Part shown: in pieces, positions 54,995 to 63,653 of the stretch
How the letters are laid out: each line of letters starts with the position of its first letter
Position numbering within the stretch: position 1 is the stretch's first letter
From: Bacteroidota bacterium
Lineage (GTDB): Bacteria; Bacteroidota; Bacteroidia; Bacteroidales; VadinHA17
Direction: 5' to 3'
Length of the DNA: 64,000 nucleotides
Assembly: GCA_029547705.1 (NCBI GenBank)
Contig: JAKPOU010000055.1
Location: forward strand, 1-64,000
Translations under genes and position numbers: made by a program
Notes under the pieces: model-generated
The model's input: only the letters and a program-made list of their open reading frames with translations
The model's database searches: none
What the model was told of the DNA's origin: nothing

Positions 54995-55371
54995 TTTTCA
55001 GGCTTTTGTTTTTTTACTTCCTTTTCCATGATCTGCATTATCTCCTCCATTTCCCTGAGGGAAATATGTTTTTCCCTGGCAAAGAAACTGACCATCTTGC
55101 CGAAGGAATTGGAGAAATAATCCTGAATGAATGAACTCATGTGGAATTTTGAATATTCATCCTTTGTAATGAGCGGGAAATATTCATGCGTCCTGCCATA
55201 GGCCCGGTAGGAGACAAACCCCTTGTTCTGCAATATCCTGACAATTGTGCTGACTGTATTGTATGCAGGTTTCGGATCATCGAAATGTTCCAGGATGTCT
55301 TTTACAAATCCCTTTTCAAGCTTCCACAGAACCTGCATTACCTGCTCTTCTGCCCTGGTAAGTTCTCTCAT
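54991..55371 (-). CDS. blaI: BlaI/MecI-family transcriptional repressor
   Basis: A 126-residue winged-helix repressor. It begins LTRAEEQVMQVLWKLEKGFV, with the recognition region AYNTVSTIVRILQNKGFVSY, and a C-terminal helical dimer region (FSNSFGKMVSFFAREKHIS). BlaI relatives are inactivated when the partner M56 sensor cleaves them; the partner gene overlaps by four bases downstream. The operator probably lies in the short upstream gap, but no clear dyad was found. blaI is used as a family name; no beta-lactamase gene is nearby. Confidence 0.9.
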   Translation of the reverse strand: MRELTRAEEQVMQVLWKLEKGFVKDILEHFDDPKPAYNTVSTIVRILQNKGFVSYRAYGRTHEYFPLITKDEYSKFHMSSFIQDYFSNSFGKMVSFFAREKHISLREMEEIMQIMEKEVKKQKPEK

Positions 55372-55882
55372 TTTAAGTTGTTTAATAGTCTGGCGACCGG
55401 TTTTTATTATTAAGATTTAATTGTATTATGCTGCCACTGGTTTTCCCTTAAAGGTAATTCTCACTATTTTCTTTTTCTCCTTCTCTCTTTCTCTTTCTCC
55501 TTATTCTCCTTTTCTCCTTTTCTCCTTTTCTCTTTCTCTCTTTCTCTCTTTCTCTCTTTCTCTCTTTCTCTCTTTCTCTCCTTCTCCTTCTCCTTCTCCT
55601 TCCGGTTATATCCCGGGAAATTATCTCCGGCGGAAAAATTGTTACCTGTTTTTTCAAATTTACAACGAAATATTTAGTTATACAACTAAATCGTTAAGTA
55701 TTTGATGAAAATATTTATCCGCATCCGGAATTAATGTAATGGTGGACAGGAAGGAGAAGGGCCGGTATTAATTTGAGAGATGTCCGGTATTAATTTGAGG
55801 AAAGCCCCGTATAAGCTATGCTTAAAAATGTGTACTTTTATTCTGTTTTTTAAAATTGAGTCAGGTTTCATTTTATCCCGTT
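55372..55882. other. Intergenic region between blaI and the permease, dominated by simple repeats
   Basis: 511 bases with no gene. It holds the polypyrimidine satellite at 55469-55603 and a tandem pair of CCGGTATTAATTTGAG at 55762-55777 and 55784-55799 (22-base period). Frames crossing the satellite encode only Ser/Leu/Phe or Arg/Glu/Lys runs and are not genes. Confidence 0.6.
55469..55603 (+). repeat. Octanucleotide polypyrimidine microsatellite
   Basis: An uninterrupted run of C and T apart from one A near 55503. It contains three copies of CTCCTTTT (55506-55529), six perfect copies of TTTCTCTC (55533-55580) and three of CTTCTC (55581-55598). Such tracts slip during replication, and mirror-symmetric polypyrimidine can form triplex DNA. 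Confidence 0.9.
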
Positions 55883-57124
55883 ATGAAGAGAGGTGTGGTG
55901 AAGGAGAATCTGAGGGTTTCCCTCAGGGCTATCAGGTCGAATCAGTTGAGAACGATTCTGACCATATGTATAATTGCTTTCGGGATAATGGCTCTGATAG
56001 GTATACTCACGGCAATTGATGCCATCAAGAATTCGCTTACTGATCAGTTTACGATGATGGGTGCCAACTCATTCAGCATATCATCGAGAGGCATGAACAT
56101 CCAGGTGGGAAATGACCGTATCCGCACCAGGAACTTTTCCCGTATTTCCTACAGGCAGGCAATGGAATTCAAATCCCTGTTTGCCGAACCTGCATGGGTA
56201 TCGGTATCCTTCCGGGCAACCGACATGGCAACCGTGAAGTATGGCCGGGAAGAGACTAATCCCAATATAGGGATTATGGGGGTTGACGAGAATTATTTAA
56301 CGGTATCGGGTTATGAAATAGAAAAGGGCAGGGAGTTTACAGCAGAGGAATTAAGGCTCAACAGGCGGATCATCCTGCTTGGTTCGGTAATTGCCGCGGA
56401 CCTGTTCCCGACAGGTATTGACCCGCTGGGACAGGAGGTTTCCATTGCAGGCCTGAAGATGAAGGTTGTCGGGGTGCTGAAGAGCAAGGGTGCAAGCCTT
56501 ATGAGCGATGACAATGTCTGTTTCATTCCGATAAGCACCGCGAGGTATTATTTTTCACGTCCCAACCTGAATTACCGCATCAACGTAATGCCGATGAATC
56601 CTGTTGATCTTGACGTGATGGCCGGTGAGGCGGAAGCTGTTTTCAGGATTGTGCGCAACCTGGATCCCAGGGATGAAACGGATTTCAATATTTCAAAAAG
56701 TGACTCCATTGTGGCCCTTTTGCTGAAAAACATAAAGTTCATCACCCTGGCGGCAACGCTGATAGGCATTATAACCCTTTTCGGAGCCGCCGTGGGCCTG
56801 ATGAACATCATGCTTGTATCGGTAACGGAACGCACCCGGGAGATTGGCGTGAGAAAGGCAGTGGGAGCCAAGCCCTCCACCATAAAATACCAGTTTCTTT
56901 ATGAATCGGTTATTATCGGACAGCTGGGAGGCCTGTTTGGCATAACACTGGGCATCATAATCGGTAACCTTGTTGCATCTGCCCTGAAATCTCACTTTAT
57001 AATACCCTGGCTGTGGATACTGCTGGGAGTTGCAGTTTGTTTTATCGTTGGAGTGGTATCCGGTTATGCCCCGGCGGTAAAGGCTGCCGGTATCGATCCC
57101 ATTGAAGCTTTGCGCTATGAATGA
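55883..57124 (+). CDS. MacB/FtsX-type ABC transporter permease
   Basis: Inner-membrane permease of about 413 residues with the MacB topology: one helix at the N-terminus ([20 protein letters not shown]), a large periplasmic domain (about 45-285), then three helices at the C-terminus. The final block [22 protein letters not shown] is the FtsX-family signature. ATG 55883 is chosen; a TTG at 55856 would add nine residues. No ATPase or membrane-fusion partner is in the window, so it is an orphan here. Substrates of relatives include lipoproteins, peptides and antibiotics. Confidence 0.88.
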   Translation: MKRGVVKENLRVSLRAIRSNQLRTILTICIIAFGIMALIGILTAIDAIKNSLTDQFTMMGANSFSISSRGMNIQVGNDRIRTRNFSRISYRQAMEFKSLFAEPAWVSVSFRATDMATVKYGREETNPNIGIMGVDENYLTVSGYEIEKGREFTAEELRLNRRIILLGSVIAADLFPTGIDPLGQEVSIAGLKMKVVGVLKSKGASLMSDDNVCFIPISTARYYFSRPNLNYRINVMPMNPVDLDVMAGEAEAVFRIVRNLDPRDETDFNISKSDSIVALLLKNIKFITLAATLIGIITLFGAAVGLMNIMLVSVTERTREIGVRKAVGAKPSTIKYQFLYESVIIGQLGGLFGITLGIIIGNLVASALKSHFIIPWLWILLGVAVCFIVGVVSGYAPAVKAAGIDPIEALRYE

Positions 57125-57128
57125 AAAA

Positions 57129-57154
57129 CCGGGACACTGTTTCCAGTATCCCGG
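57129..57154 (+). terminator. Possible terminator hairpin
   Basis: CCGGGA-C-ACTG pairs with CAGT-A-TCCCGG just after the permease stop. The T-run is weak, so a rho-dependent or non-terminating role is possible. Confidence 0.4.
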
Positions 57155-57215
57155 CTTCATTGTTATGGCATTGCATGCAAGACCATCCGTTCGGTCTCAC
57201 ATGAAAATTTCCCGT

Positions 57216-58220
57216 TTATTTCATCAGTAAGGGAATCAGTTCGACAACCCTGCATGAATATGCCCATTCATTATCATACCATGCCATCACCTTGATCATT
57301 TTTCCGTTCACCATTGTGCTGAGGGCATCAAAGATGGCTGATGCCTCCGTATGGATCACATCAACGGAAACAATGGGTTCTTCGGTATATTCGAGAATAC
57401 CTTTCATGGGTCCTTCAGCGGCTTTTTTCATTGCTGCATTTATCTCCTCCTTCGTCACTTCCTTTTTCAGTACGGCAACAAGGTCAACAAGTGAACCCGT
57501 GGGAGTGGGGACTCTCACTGAAACGCCATCCAGTTTTCCCTTAAGTTCGGGAATGACTTTCCCTACTGCCTTGGCTGCTCCGGTGGTGGTCGGAATCTGC
57601 GACAGGGCGGCAGATCTTGCACGCCTGAGGTCCTTGTGGGGCAGGTCAAGTATTCTCTGGTCGTTGGTATATGAGTGAATGGTTGTCATGTAGCCGGATT
57701 CGATTCCGAATGAGTCATTAAGGACCTTTGCAACGGGGGCAAGACAGTTGGTGGTGCAGGAAGCATTGGAAACACACTGGTGTTCAGGCTTCAGATGATC
57801 CTCATTGACTCCAAGGACTATCATTGCGTCGATGGCATCCTTGGAAGGAACCGTAAGAAGGACTTTCTTTGCTCCGTTCTTCAGGTGATCGCCATAGCCG
57901 CCTTTCGGGCTTTCTTTCGAGGTAAAGATACCGGTTGACTCAACGACAACATCCGGTGTCTTGCTCCATGGAATGTCAGCAGGATTCCTTTCCGCAGTTA
58001 CTTTTACCTTTACACCGTTTACGATGATATTTTCATCATCACAGGAAACTCCGGGGTATTTGCCCTGGGTTGAGTCGTATTTCAGGAGATGAGCCAGCGT
58101 CCTGGTATCAGTAATATCGTTTATACCGACGATCTCAATATCATTTCTTTCAAGGGCAATTTTAAATACGTTGCGCCCTATTCTGCCAAAGCCGTTTATG
58201 GCTACTTTGATTTTTGACAT
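57216..58220 (-). CDS. gapA: Glyceraldehyde-3-phosphate dehydrogenase, type I
   Basis: Central glycolytic enzyme of 334 residues. The NAD-binding motif [11 protein letters not shown] opens the protein, the catalytic cysteine is in [12 protein letters not shown], the general-base His is in TIHSYTNDQ, and [12 protein letters not shown] and [13 protein letters not shown] complete the fold. All residues are canonical. It is monocistronic with a good promoter (58261-58291). Confidence 0.97.
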   Translation of the reverse strand: MSKIKVAINGFGRIGRNVFKIALERNDIEIVGINDITDTRTLAHLLKYDSTQGKYPGVSCDDENIIVNGVKVKVTAERNPADIPWSKTPDVVVESTGIFTSKESPKGGYGDHLKNGAKKVLLTVPSKDAIDAMIVLGVNEDHLKPEHQCVSNASCTTNCLAPVAKVLNDSFGIESGYMTTIHSYTNDQRILDLPHKDLRRARSAALSQIPTTTGAAKAVGKVIPELKGKLDGVSVRVPTPTGSLVDLVAVLKKEVTKEEINAAMKKAAEGPMKGILEYTEEPIVSVDVIHTEASAIFDALSTMVNGKMIKVMAWYDNEWAYSCRVVELIPLLMK

Positions 58221-58260
58221 ATCTCTATAATTAATTTGGTGAATAATTCAAAATCGAGCA

Positions 58261-58291
58261 CAAAAATAATAATTTCTGAAAAATCAGCAAC
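58261..58291 (-). promoter_or_regulatory. Promoter of gapA
   Basis: On the minus strand, GTTG (58291-58288), a 19-base spacer, then TATTTTTG (58268-58261). This is close to TTTG-N19-TAnnTTTG and suits a highly expressed gene. The leader would be about 34 bases. Confidence 0.65.
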
Positions 58292-58308
58292 TGATATTGA
58301 AGTTGTGC

Positions 58309-59106
58309 CTAAGCTTTTTTTCTCCGGAAGATATTTGTGATCCTGTAATCCTCGGGATGGAGAGGATCAACAATTACGCCGAATCTGTAACTCACAAAAA
58401 TTGAGAAGAATATGGCTTTATTGTCCTCACTGGACATTATCGGCATCTTTTTGGGAAAGGCATTGATCTGGCTTCCTATTTCTATGGCGTGGATTACCTT
58501 GTCCTGGCGGCTGTATTCAAAATTGAAGCCTCCCTTTGCATAAAGGCCCGGCAGGGCTTTTGTCTCGTTGAGCCCCCTGGTGAAGGATGCCTTACTGTAT
58601 ATCATTGAGGGATCATGGAATGTAAGGTCGAATTTCTCATCCCTCAGCTCAAATTCATTGAGAACACCGCCGACAGGATATAAAACCCTGTAGTATATTG
58701 GTTTGTACAATCCAATCACCGGTCCGCCGGAAATGAAATACCTGATGGCCACTCCCCCGGCATCTTCCTTGGAGAACATTTCATGCTGGTGACCGATTCC
58801 TCCCCTGATATACATCACGTTATTCAGTTTCCCGAAAACAAATGATCCCTGGGTGTACGGATTGCTGATCTTGTATTCCTTGGGATGCTTCAGGGTCCCC
58901 ATATCAAATTCCAGCAGCTTCTTGTTGCGGTAATCCTTTCTTTTTCCTTCACGGTAACCTATTCCCAGACCATCCGAATTAATGGATACCCCGAAGGATC
59001 TTTCATTGCGGAAAAATACCCTTGGCTGAAGGTCAAGCTCTCCCTGCCCGTGGAGCACTGTTGCTACGGAGTAAAGAAAAGAAGCCGTGATAAGAAGCTT
59101 TCTCAT
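58309..59106 (-). CDS. Outer-membrane beta-barrel-like exported protein
   Basis: A 265-residue protein with a signal peptide ending VLHGQ. The mature chain shows many short amphipathic strands (RSFGVSINSDGLGIGYREG, GSFVFGKLNNVMYIRGGIG, GLYAKGGFNFEYS, FFSIFVSYRFGVIV) with aromatic ends, as in small outer-membrane barrels of Bacteroidota. I do not recognise a named family. It lies upstream of gapA in the same direction, but gapA has its own promoter. Confidence 0.7.
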   Translation of the reverse strand: MRKLLITASFLYSVATVLHGQGELDLQPRVFFRNERSFGVSINSDGLGIGYREGKRKDYRNKKLLEFDMGTLKHPKEYKISNPYTQGSFVFGKLNNVMYIRGGIGHQHEMFSKEDAGGVAIRYFISGGPVIGLYKPIYYRVLYPVGGVLNEFELRDEKFDLTFHDPSMIYSKASFTRGLNETKALPGLYAKGGFNFEYSRQDKVIHAIEIGSQINAFPKKMPIMSSEDNKAIFFSIFVSYRFGVIVDPLHPEDYRITNIFRRKKA

Positions 59107-59149
59107 TGTAAATGCTGCTTACAGGAGGGAATGATATGAAATGTGGCTT

Positions 59150-59179
59150 AAAAAATATGTATAATATGCTATATTATAC
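59150..59179 (-). terminator. Terminator of the 43-residue lipoprotein gene
   Basis: GTATAATA (59159-59166) pairs with TATTATAC (59172-59179), and on the minus strand TATTTTTTAA follows. It touches the stop codon of the small gene. Confidence 0.7.
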
Positions 59180-59310
59180 TATACCAAGCCTGTATCTCCC
59201 GGCTGTTCCGTTTCAGATTTGCTGTATGCGGGGCATACTTTACTGTTACATGATCCTAAAACAAAAACAGTAACAACAAATAAAACCAGTATTACAGCAA
59301 TTTTCTTCAT
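59179..59310 (-). CDS. 43-residue lipoprotein
   Basis: The frame from ATG 59310 to TAG 59181-59179 encodes a signal peptide (MKKIAVILVLFVVTVFVLG) with lipobox LGSC (Cys21) and a 23-residue mature chain beginning CNSKVCPAYSKSETE. A -7 box lies 23 bases upstream and a terminator hairpin sits right at its stop, so it is a complete tiny transcription unit. The CPAY motif recalls other short Bacteroidota lipoproteins, function unknown. Below 60 codons, it is easily missed by gene finders. Confidence 0.75.
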   Translation of the reverse strand: MKKIAVILVLFVVTVFVLGSCNSKVCPAYSKSETEQPGDTGLV

Positions 59311-59332
59311 AATGAAAATTAATTATTAAGTA

Positions 59333-59340
59333 CAAAAGTA
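59333..59340 (-). promoter_or_regulatory. -7 box of the small lipoprotein gene
   Basis: Reads TACTTTTG on the minus strand, matching TAnnTTTG, and ATTG lies about 18 bases upstream. It precedes ATG 59310 by 22 bases. Confidence 0.5.
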
Positions 59341-59594
59341 CGATTTTACCTTAATAAACAATATTTGTGTCCGGATATTGTTTCTTAAACCGTTTATTAC
59401 AGCAAGTTTTAAATTATGCTATTGTATTGCTTACAACAAATTAATGCAAAAAAAGTTGAATTTTCCTAATGTTTAACGTAAATCTTATAAGTTTTGTTTG
59501 ATTGTGAATAAATTATTGACGGTAGCAAACGGTTTCGGGATACTTTTTCAACTTTTTGCACTGTGAAATGTTTATATTGTCAAATTGTGATACT

Positions 59595-60527
59595 ATGATA
59601 AAAAGAATTACAAACTATTTAATTATCAGTATATTATTAATCATGAGCACTGAATCATATTCACAGGAGAAGCTTTCTTTCAACATACTCAGCAAATCTG
59701 AATCGGCAGTTATTGACAAGAAGGGAACGGAAAGGCCCTTTACCGGAAAATATAACGATCACCGGGAAAATGGCACTTATATATGCAAAAAATGCGGAGC
59801 GGCCCTGTATCATTCTTCCGATAAGTTTGATTCCGGATGCGGATGGCCCAGTTTTGACGATGAAATAAAAGGTGCGGTAAACAGATCCCGTGATGCGGAC
59901 GGCATCAGGACGGAAATCACCTGTTCAGCCTGCGGGGCACATCTCGGACACGTATTCAGCGGAGAGGGACTGACTCCTAAGAATCTGCGGCACTGTGTCA
60001 ATTCGCTTTCCCTGGACTTTGTTCCGGCCAGCCTTGAATCCGGAAGATACGGAACTGCCATATTTGCCGGGGGATGTTTCTGGGGTGTGGAGTATTTCAT
60101 GCAGAAAGCTCCGGGTGTCGTGTCCGCAGTATCCGGATATACAGGCGGACATGTGAAAAATCCTTCATACAGGGAGGTATGTACCGGAAATACCGGTCAT
60201 GCCGAAGCTGTCAGGATTGTTTATGACCCTGAAAAGACAAGCTATGAAAAACTTCTCAGGCTTTTTCTCGAAATACATGACCCGACGCAGGCAGGGGGAC
60301 AGGGACCGGATATAGGCAACCAGTACCGCTCGGAAATATTCTACATGAACGAGGAACAAAAGAAAATTGCTGAAAGGAATCTTAAAGCACTGGCTGACAG
60401 GGGTTATAAAATAGCAACCGCAGTCAGCAGGGCAGATGAATTCTATGATGCGGAAAAATATCACCAGGATTACTATTTCCTGAATGGTAAATTACCCTAT
60501 TGCCACAGCTATACAAAAAGATTCTGA
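59595..60527 (+). CDS. msrBA: Exported MsrB-MsrA fusion, methionine sulfoxide reductase
   Basis: Repairs both stereoisomers of oxidised methionine. The MsrB domain (about 30-150) comes first, with two CxxC zinc pairs (CKKCGA, CSACGA) and the catalytic Cys in LRHCVNS. The MsrA domain follows (about 155-310) with [20 protein letters not shown] and HDPTQ. The first 23 residues are a signal peptide ending SYSQ, so it works in the periplasm. ATG 59595 is chosen as the start of the leader; an earlier ATG at 59568 is possible. The order MsrB then MsrA differs from the PilB-type MsrA-MsrB of Neisseria. Confidence 0.92.
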   Translation: MIKRITNYLIISILLIMSTESYSQEKLSFNILSKSESAVIDKKGTERPFTGKYNDHRENGTYICKKCGAALYHSSDKFDSGCGWPSFDDEIKGAVNRSRDADGIRTEITCSACGAHLGHVFSGEGLTPKNLRHCVNSLSLDFVPASLESGRYGTAIFAGGCFWGVEYFMQKAPGVVSAVSGYTGGHVKNPSYREVCTGNTGHAEAVRIVYDPEKTSYEKLLRLFLEIHDPTQAGGQGPDIGNQYRSEIFYMNEEQKKIAERNLKALADRGYKIATAVSRADEFYDAEKYHQDYYFLNGKLPYCHSYTKRF

Positions 60528-60721
60528 AATAAATATTCCTCTGACAGAAAGGAAATTATCTTCCGGAGTAAGGTATAAAAGGTAGCTGTATTAAAGGACG
60601 GTCCTGTTCCGGCCATCCTCATTCCCGGCACGGTGGTTTTAAAAAATTAACAATTATTTTTTGACGGGATAATTATTAATTCAATTAACTTTAGCGCTTT
60701 TAATTGATTTCTTCCCGCAAA

Positions 60722-62260
60722 ATGATCTTTCGCAAGAAAATACAGAGGACTTCTGTTTCCCGCAACACTAAATACTGGTTTTTTATTTCTGGCCTGGTTG
60801 TTTTCGCCCTGCTGACATTTTCCTATAAAAAGGCAATAGACATTACATCAACCGACAAGTTCTGTGCGTCATGCCATGTACATCCGGATGCGGACCGGAG
60901 CTGGAAGCTCTCGACACACTACAACAACAAATCAGGCGTTGTTGTGCATTGTGTTGAGTGTCATCTTCCGCCCCGTGGTCAGGGTTTTTTCCTGGCAAAG
61001 GCCAGGACGGGCCTGAAGGATCTTTACGGCTATATTTTCAAGGATACGGCGGATATCGACTGGGAGATGAAGAAGCTTCTGGAGTATGCCAAGAAGCATG
61101 TTTATGAGAGCTCCTGCATTGAATGTCATGAAAACCTTTACCCGGTCACACTTTCCGTAAACGGGGGGAATGCCCATCTTCTTTATGAAACAAGCAAGGA
61201 TCCCGTCCATTGCCTGAACTGTCATCTCAATGTCGGTCATTATGATAAGCATGCGGCACTTCATGCTGCTGATTCGTCCTTTGGCATTACAGTTACCTCA
61301 ACCGGGCCTCCGTTTCCGGAAGCAGCAAAGGTTGAGCGGTTCGAAGACTTTACTGAAATGATTCCCGGCACAAGGGTGTCATTCGACATGGTGGCGCTTC
61401 CCGGAGGAAAATTCCGAATGGGATCCGGTGAGAATGAGCCATTGCGCAATGATGATGAGGGACCGGTAAGGGAAGTAACACTTTCGCCGTTCTGGATAGG
61501 CAGAACGGAGGTTACCTGGGATGAATACCTGGCATTTTTCAGGGAAACGAGTTCTCAGGGAAGGACCGAAGGCCAGGTTGTGACTACGGGAAAAACCGAT
61601 GCAATCAGCGGTGCCACTCCTCCCTGGGGAGCACCCGATCAGGGCTGGGGGAAGGGAGCAAGACCGGCAATAACCATGACGTGGCATGCAGCCAGTGTAT
61701 ATTGCCAGTGGCTGTCGCAGGTAACAGGAAAAAAATACAGGCTGCCCACGGAAGCTGAATGGGAATACGCCTGCAGGGGCGGAACAGAAACACCTTATTT
61801 TTTTGAGGGTAATCCGAAAAAATTCACTTCCCGGGGTTTCCTGAAAAAATTCATCGGTCCGGATACAGCCAATATTGCTTCATCAGTGGTCTATATGGTG
61901 AACAGCCCTGCCAGGACACAGGAACCGTCCTTTGTCAGACCCAATCCCTTCGGTCTGCTTAACATGCTTGGGAATGTTGCGGAATTCTGCCTGGATTATT
62001 ACTCTGCCGACTATTATGCAGCTGATTCCGTGAGGGTGAATCCGCGAGGTCCGGCCAGGGGAAAAGAGCATGTAATCAGAGGCGGATCGTTCCGAAGCGA
62101 TGCAAAGGATGTGCGGAGTGCCGCACGTGCATCCACGCGGACAGATGCATGGCTTGTGACCGATCCCCAGATGCCCAAAAGCATATGGTGGTATTCCGAT
62201 TGCATTGACGTGGGATTCAGGGTGGTGTGTGAGATTGACTCATTAAAGTCTGAACGTTAA
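60722..62260 (+). CDS. Tetraheme NapC/NrfH-like cytochrome c fused to a SUMF1-like domain
   Basis: A 512-residue membrane-anchored fusion. One N-terminal helix (about 18-37) is followed by four heme-binding motifs CxxCH at residues 48, 77, 132 and 164, the spacing of quinol-oxidising NapC/NirT/NrfH proteins. From about 223 comes a formylglycine-enzyme/SUMF1-type domain: MVALPGGKFRMGS, RTEVTWDEYLAFF, RLPTEAEWEYACRGG, NMLGNVAEFCLDYY and VIRGGSFRSD. The two cysteines that hold copper in true FGE near the GGS motif are absent (GGSFRSDAKDVRSA), so it is unlikely to make formylglycine. ATG 60722 is used; a TTG at 60704 is possible. It heads an operon with two exported Gfo/Idh/MocA proteins. Confidence 0.88.
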   Translation: MIFRKKIQRTSVSRNTKYWFFISGLVVFALLTFSYKKAIDITSTDKFCASCHVHPDADRSWKLSTHYNNKSGVVVHCVECHLPPRGQGFFLAKARTGLKDLYGYIFKDTADIDWEMKKLLEYAKKHVYESSCIECHENLYPVTLSVNGGNAHLLYETSKDPVHCLNCHLNVGHYDKHAALHAADSSFGITVTSTGPPFPEAAKVERFEDFTEMIPGTRVSFDMVALPGGKFRMGSGENEPLRNDDEGPVREVTLSPFWIGRTEVTWDEYLAFFRETSSQGRTEGQVVTTGKTDAISGATPPWGAPDQGWGKGARPAITMTWHAASVYCQWLSQVTGKKYRLPTEAEWEYACRGGTETPYFFEGNPKKFTSRGFLKKFIGPDTANIASSVVYMVNSPARTQEPSFVRPNPFGLLNMLGNVAEFCLDYYSADYYAADSVRVNPRGPARGKEHVIRGGSFRSDAKDVRSAARASTRTDAWLVTDPQMPKSIWWYSDCIDVGFRVVCEIDSLKSER

Positions 62261-62275
62261 AATTTCATTTCAGCT

Positions 62276-63646
62276 ATGGATATAAAAAGAAGAGATTTCA
62301 TAGGGAAAGCAGCACTTGCCGGATTTGGCGTTGCCGGGGCCGGCGCGGTCCTGTCGGCCTGCAGGAGAAAGAAAGCGGATAATAAGGAACTGGGACTTCC
62401 GCCGATATTGAAAGGTGCGCCCAGGGGAAAGAAACTGAGGGCCGGGCTTGTGGGGGCGGGAGCAAGGGGAACAGGTGCAGCCATTAATTTCATCAGTTCG
62501 GGTCCTGATCTTGAGATAATTGCACTGGCAGATATTTTTCAGGACAAGATCGATGCCTGCCGGGAAAGATTTGCTTCATTCAATCTGCCCATTCCTGAGG
62601 AAAACTGTTTTGCCGGTTTTGACGGATATAAAAAACTGATGGCGATACCCGAGGTGGATGTTGTGCTTCTCGTAACGCCTCCCCGCTTCCGGCCCGATCA
62701 TTTTCTCGAAGCTGTCCTTACAAACAAGCATGTTTTCATGGAGAAACCCCTGGCAGTTGATCCTGTAGGTATCAGATCCATTATCACTTCGGCCAAAAAG
62801 GCCAGCGCTGTGGGTCTGAATGTTGTTACAGGCACCCAGCGCAGGCATCAGGAGGATTATATTGAAACCTACAGGCAGGTTGCATCAGGTGCAATCGGTA
62901 CCATTACTTCGGCAAAGGCTTTCTGGAACCAGGACCATGTATGGTTCCGTGAGCGTGAACCGGACTGGGATGACATGACCTACATGCTGAGGAACTGGAA
63001 TAATTTCTGCTGGCTCTGCGGGGATCATATCCTTGATACGCATGTTCACAATATTGACGTGATCAACTGGTTTATGGGGAAATACCCGGAAAGGGCCGTA
63101 GGATACGGAGGAAGGGCCAGACGTGTAACCGGCGACCAGTACGATTTCTTCAGCATTGATTTTGACTACGGGAACGGAGTAAGTTCGCACAGCATGTGCA
63201 GGCAGATTGACAGCTGTGCAAATGCGACAGGCGAGCTGATAATGGGAACGGAAGGTTATACGAACTGCCAGAATACCATCTGGGACCTGAAGGGAAATAT
63301 CAAGTGGCAGTTTGAATATCCAAAGGATGAAAACGGCACTCCCATGAACCAGACAGTCATTCCTCCCTATGTTCAGGAGCATATGCATCTTGTCCATGCC
63401 ATCAGAACCGGAGAGTATGTCAATGAAGCGGAACAGACCGCACTGTCGACACTGACTGCCATCATGGGCAGAACAGCTGCCTATACGGGCCGGGCTGTCA
63501 CATGGGACGATATACTGAAGTCGGATATGTTCCTGGGTCCTTCAAAGCTTGAATTCGGGAAGGTAGACATGGTGTTTGAAGCCCCGGTTCCCGGAACTCC
63601 CGTTATTACAACAGTAAAACCGGCCTATAAGGGCCAGATAATATAA
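62276..63646 (+). CDS. Exported Gfo/Idh/MocA-family oxidoreductase, lipoprotein
   Basis: NAD(P)-dependent sugar oxidoreductase family member of 456 residues. The N-terminus has a Tat-like motif (KRRDFIGKAALAGF) and a lipobox (VLSAC, Cys29), so it is probably exported folded with its cofactor and anchored. The Rossmann fold has GLVGAGARGTGAA, and the catalytic EKP motif is present in HVFMEKPLAVDP near residue 160, with HILDTHVHNIDVINW in the C-terminal domain. It starts 15 bases after the cytochrome fusion gene. Relatives oxidise or hydrolyse glycosides through keto-sugar intermediates. Confidence 0.9.
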   Translation: MDIKRRDFIGKAALAGFGVAGAGAVLSACRRKKADNKELGLPPILKGAPRGKKLRAGLVGAGARGTGAAINFISSGPDLEIIALADIFQDKIDACRERFASFNLPIPEENCFAGFDGYKKLMAIPEVDVVLLVTPPRFRPDHFLEAVLTNKHVFMEKPLAVDPVGIRSIITSAKKASAVGLNVVTGTQRRHQEDYIETYRQVASGAIGTITSAKAFWNQDHVWFREREPDWDDMTYMLRNWNNFCWLCGDHILDTHVHNIDVINWFMGKYPERAVGYGGRARRVTGDQYDFFSIDFDYGNGVSSHSMCRQIDSCANATGELIMGTEGYTNCQNTIWDLKGNIKWQFEYPKDENGTPMNQTVIPPYVQEHMHLVHAIRTGEYVNEAEQTALSTLTAIMGRTAAYTGRAVTWDDILKSDMFLGPSKLEFGKVDMVFEAPVPGTPVITTVKPAYKGQII

Positions 63647-63653
63647 TCGCTAT

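Noticed and set aside
55421-55705. Frames rich in Ser/Leu/Phe (plus) or Arg/Glu/Lys (minus)
   Set aside because: They are translations of the polypyrimidine microsatellite.
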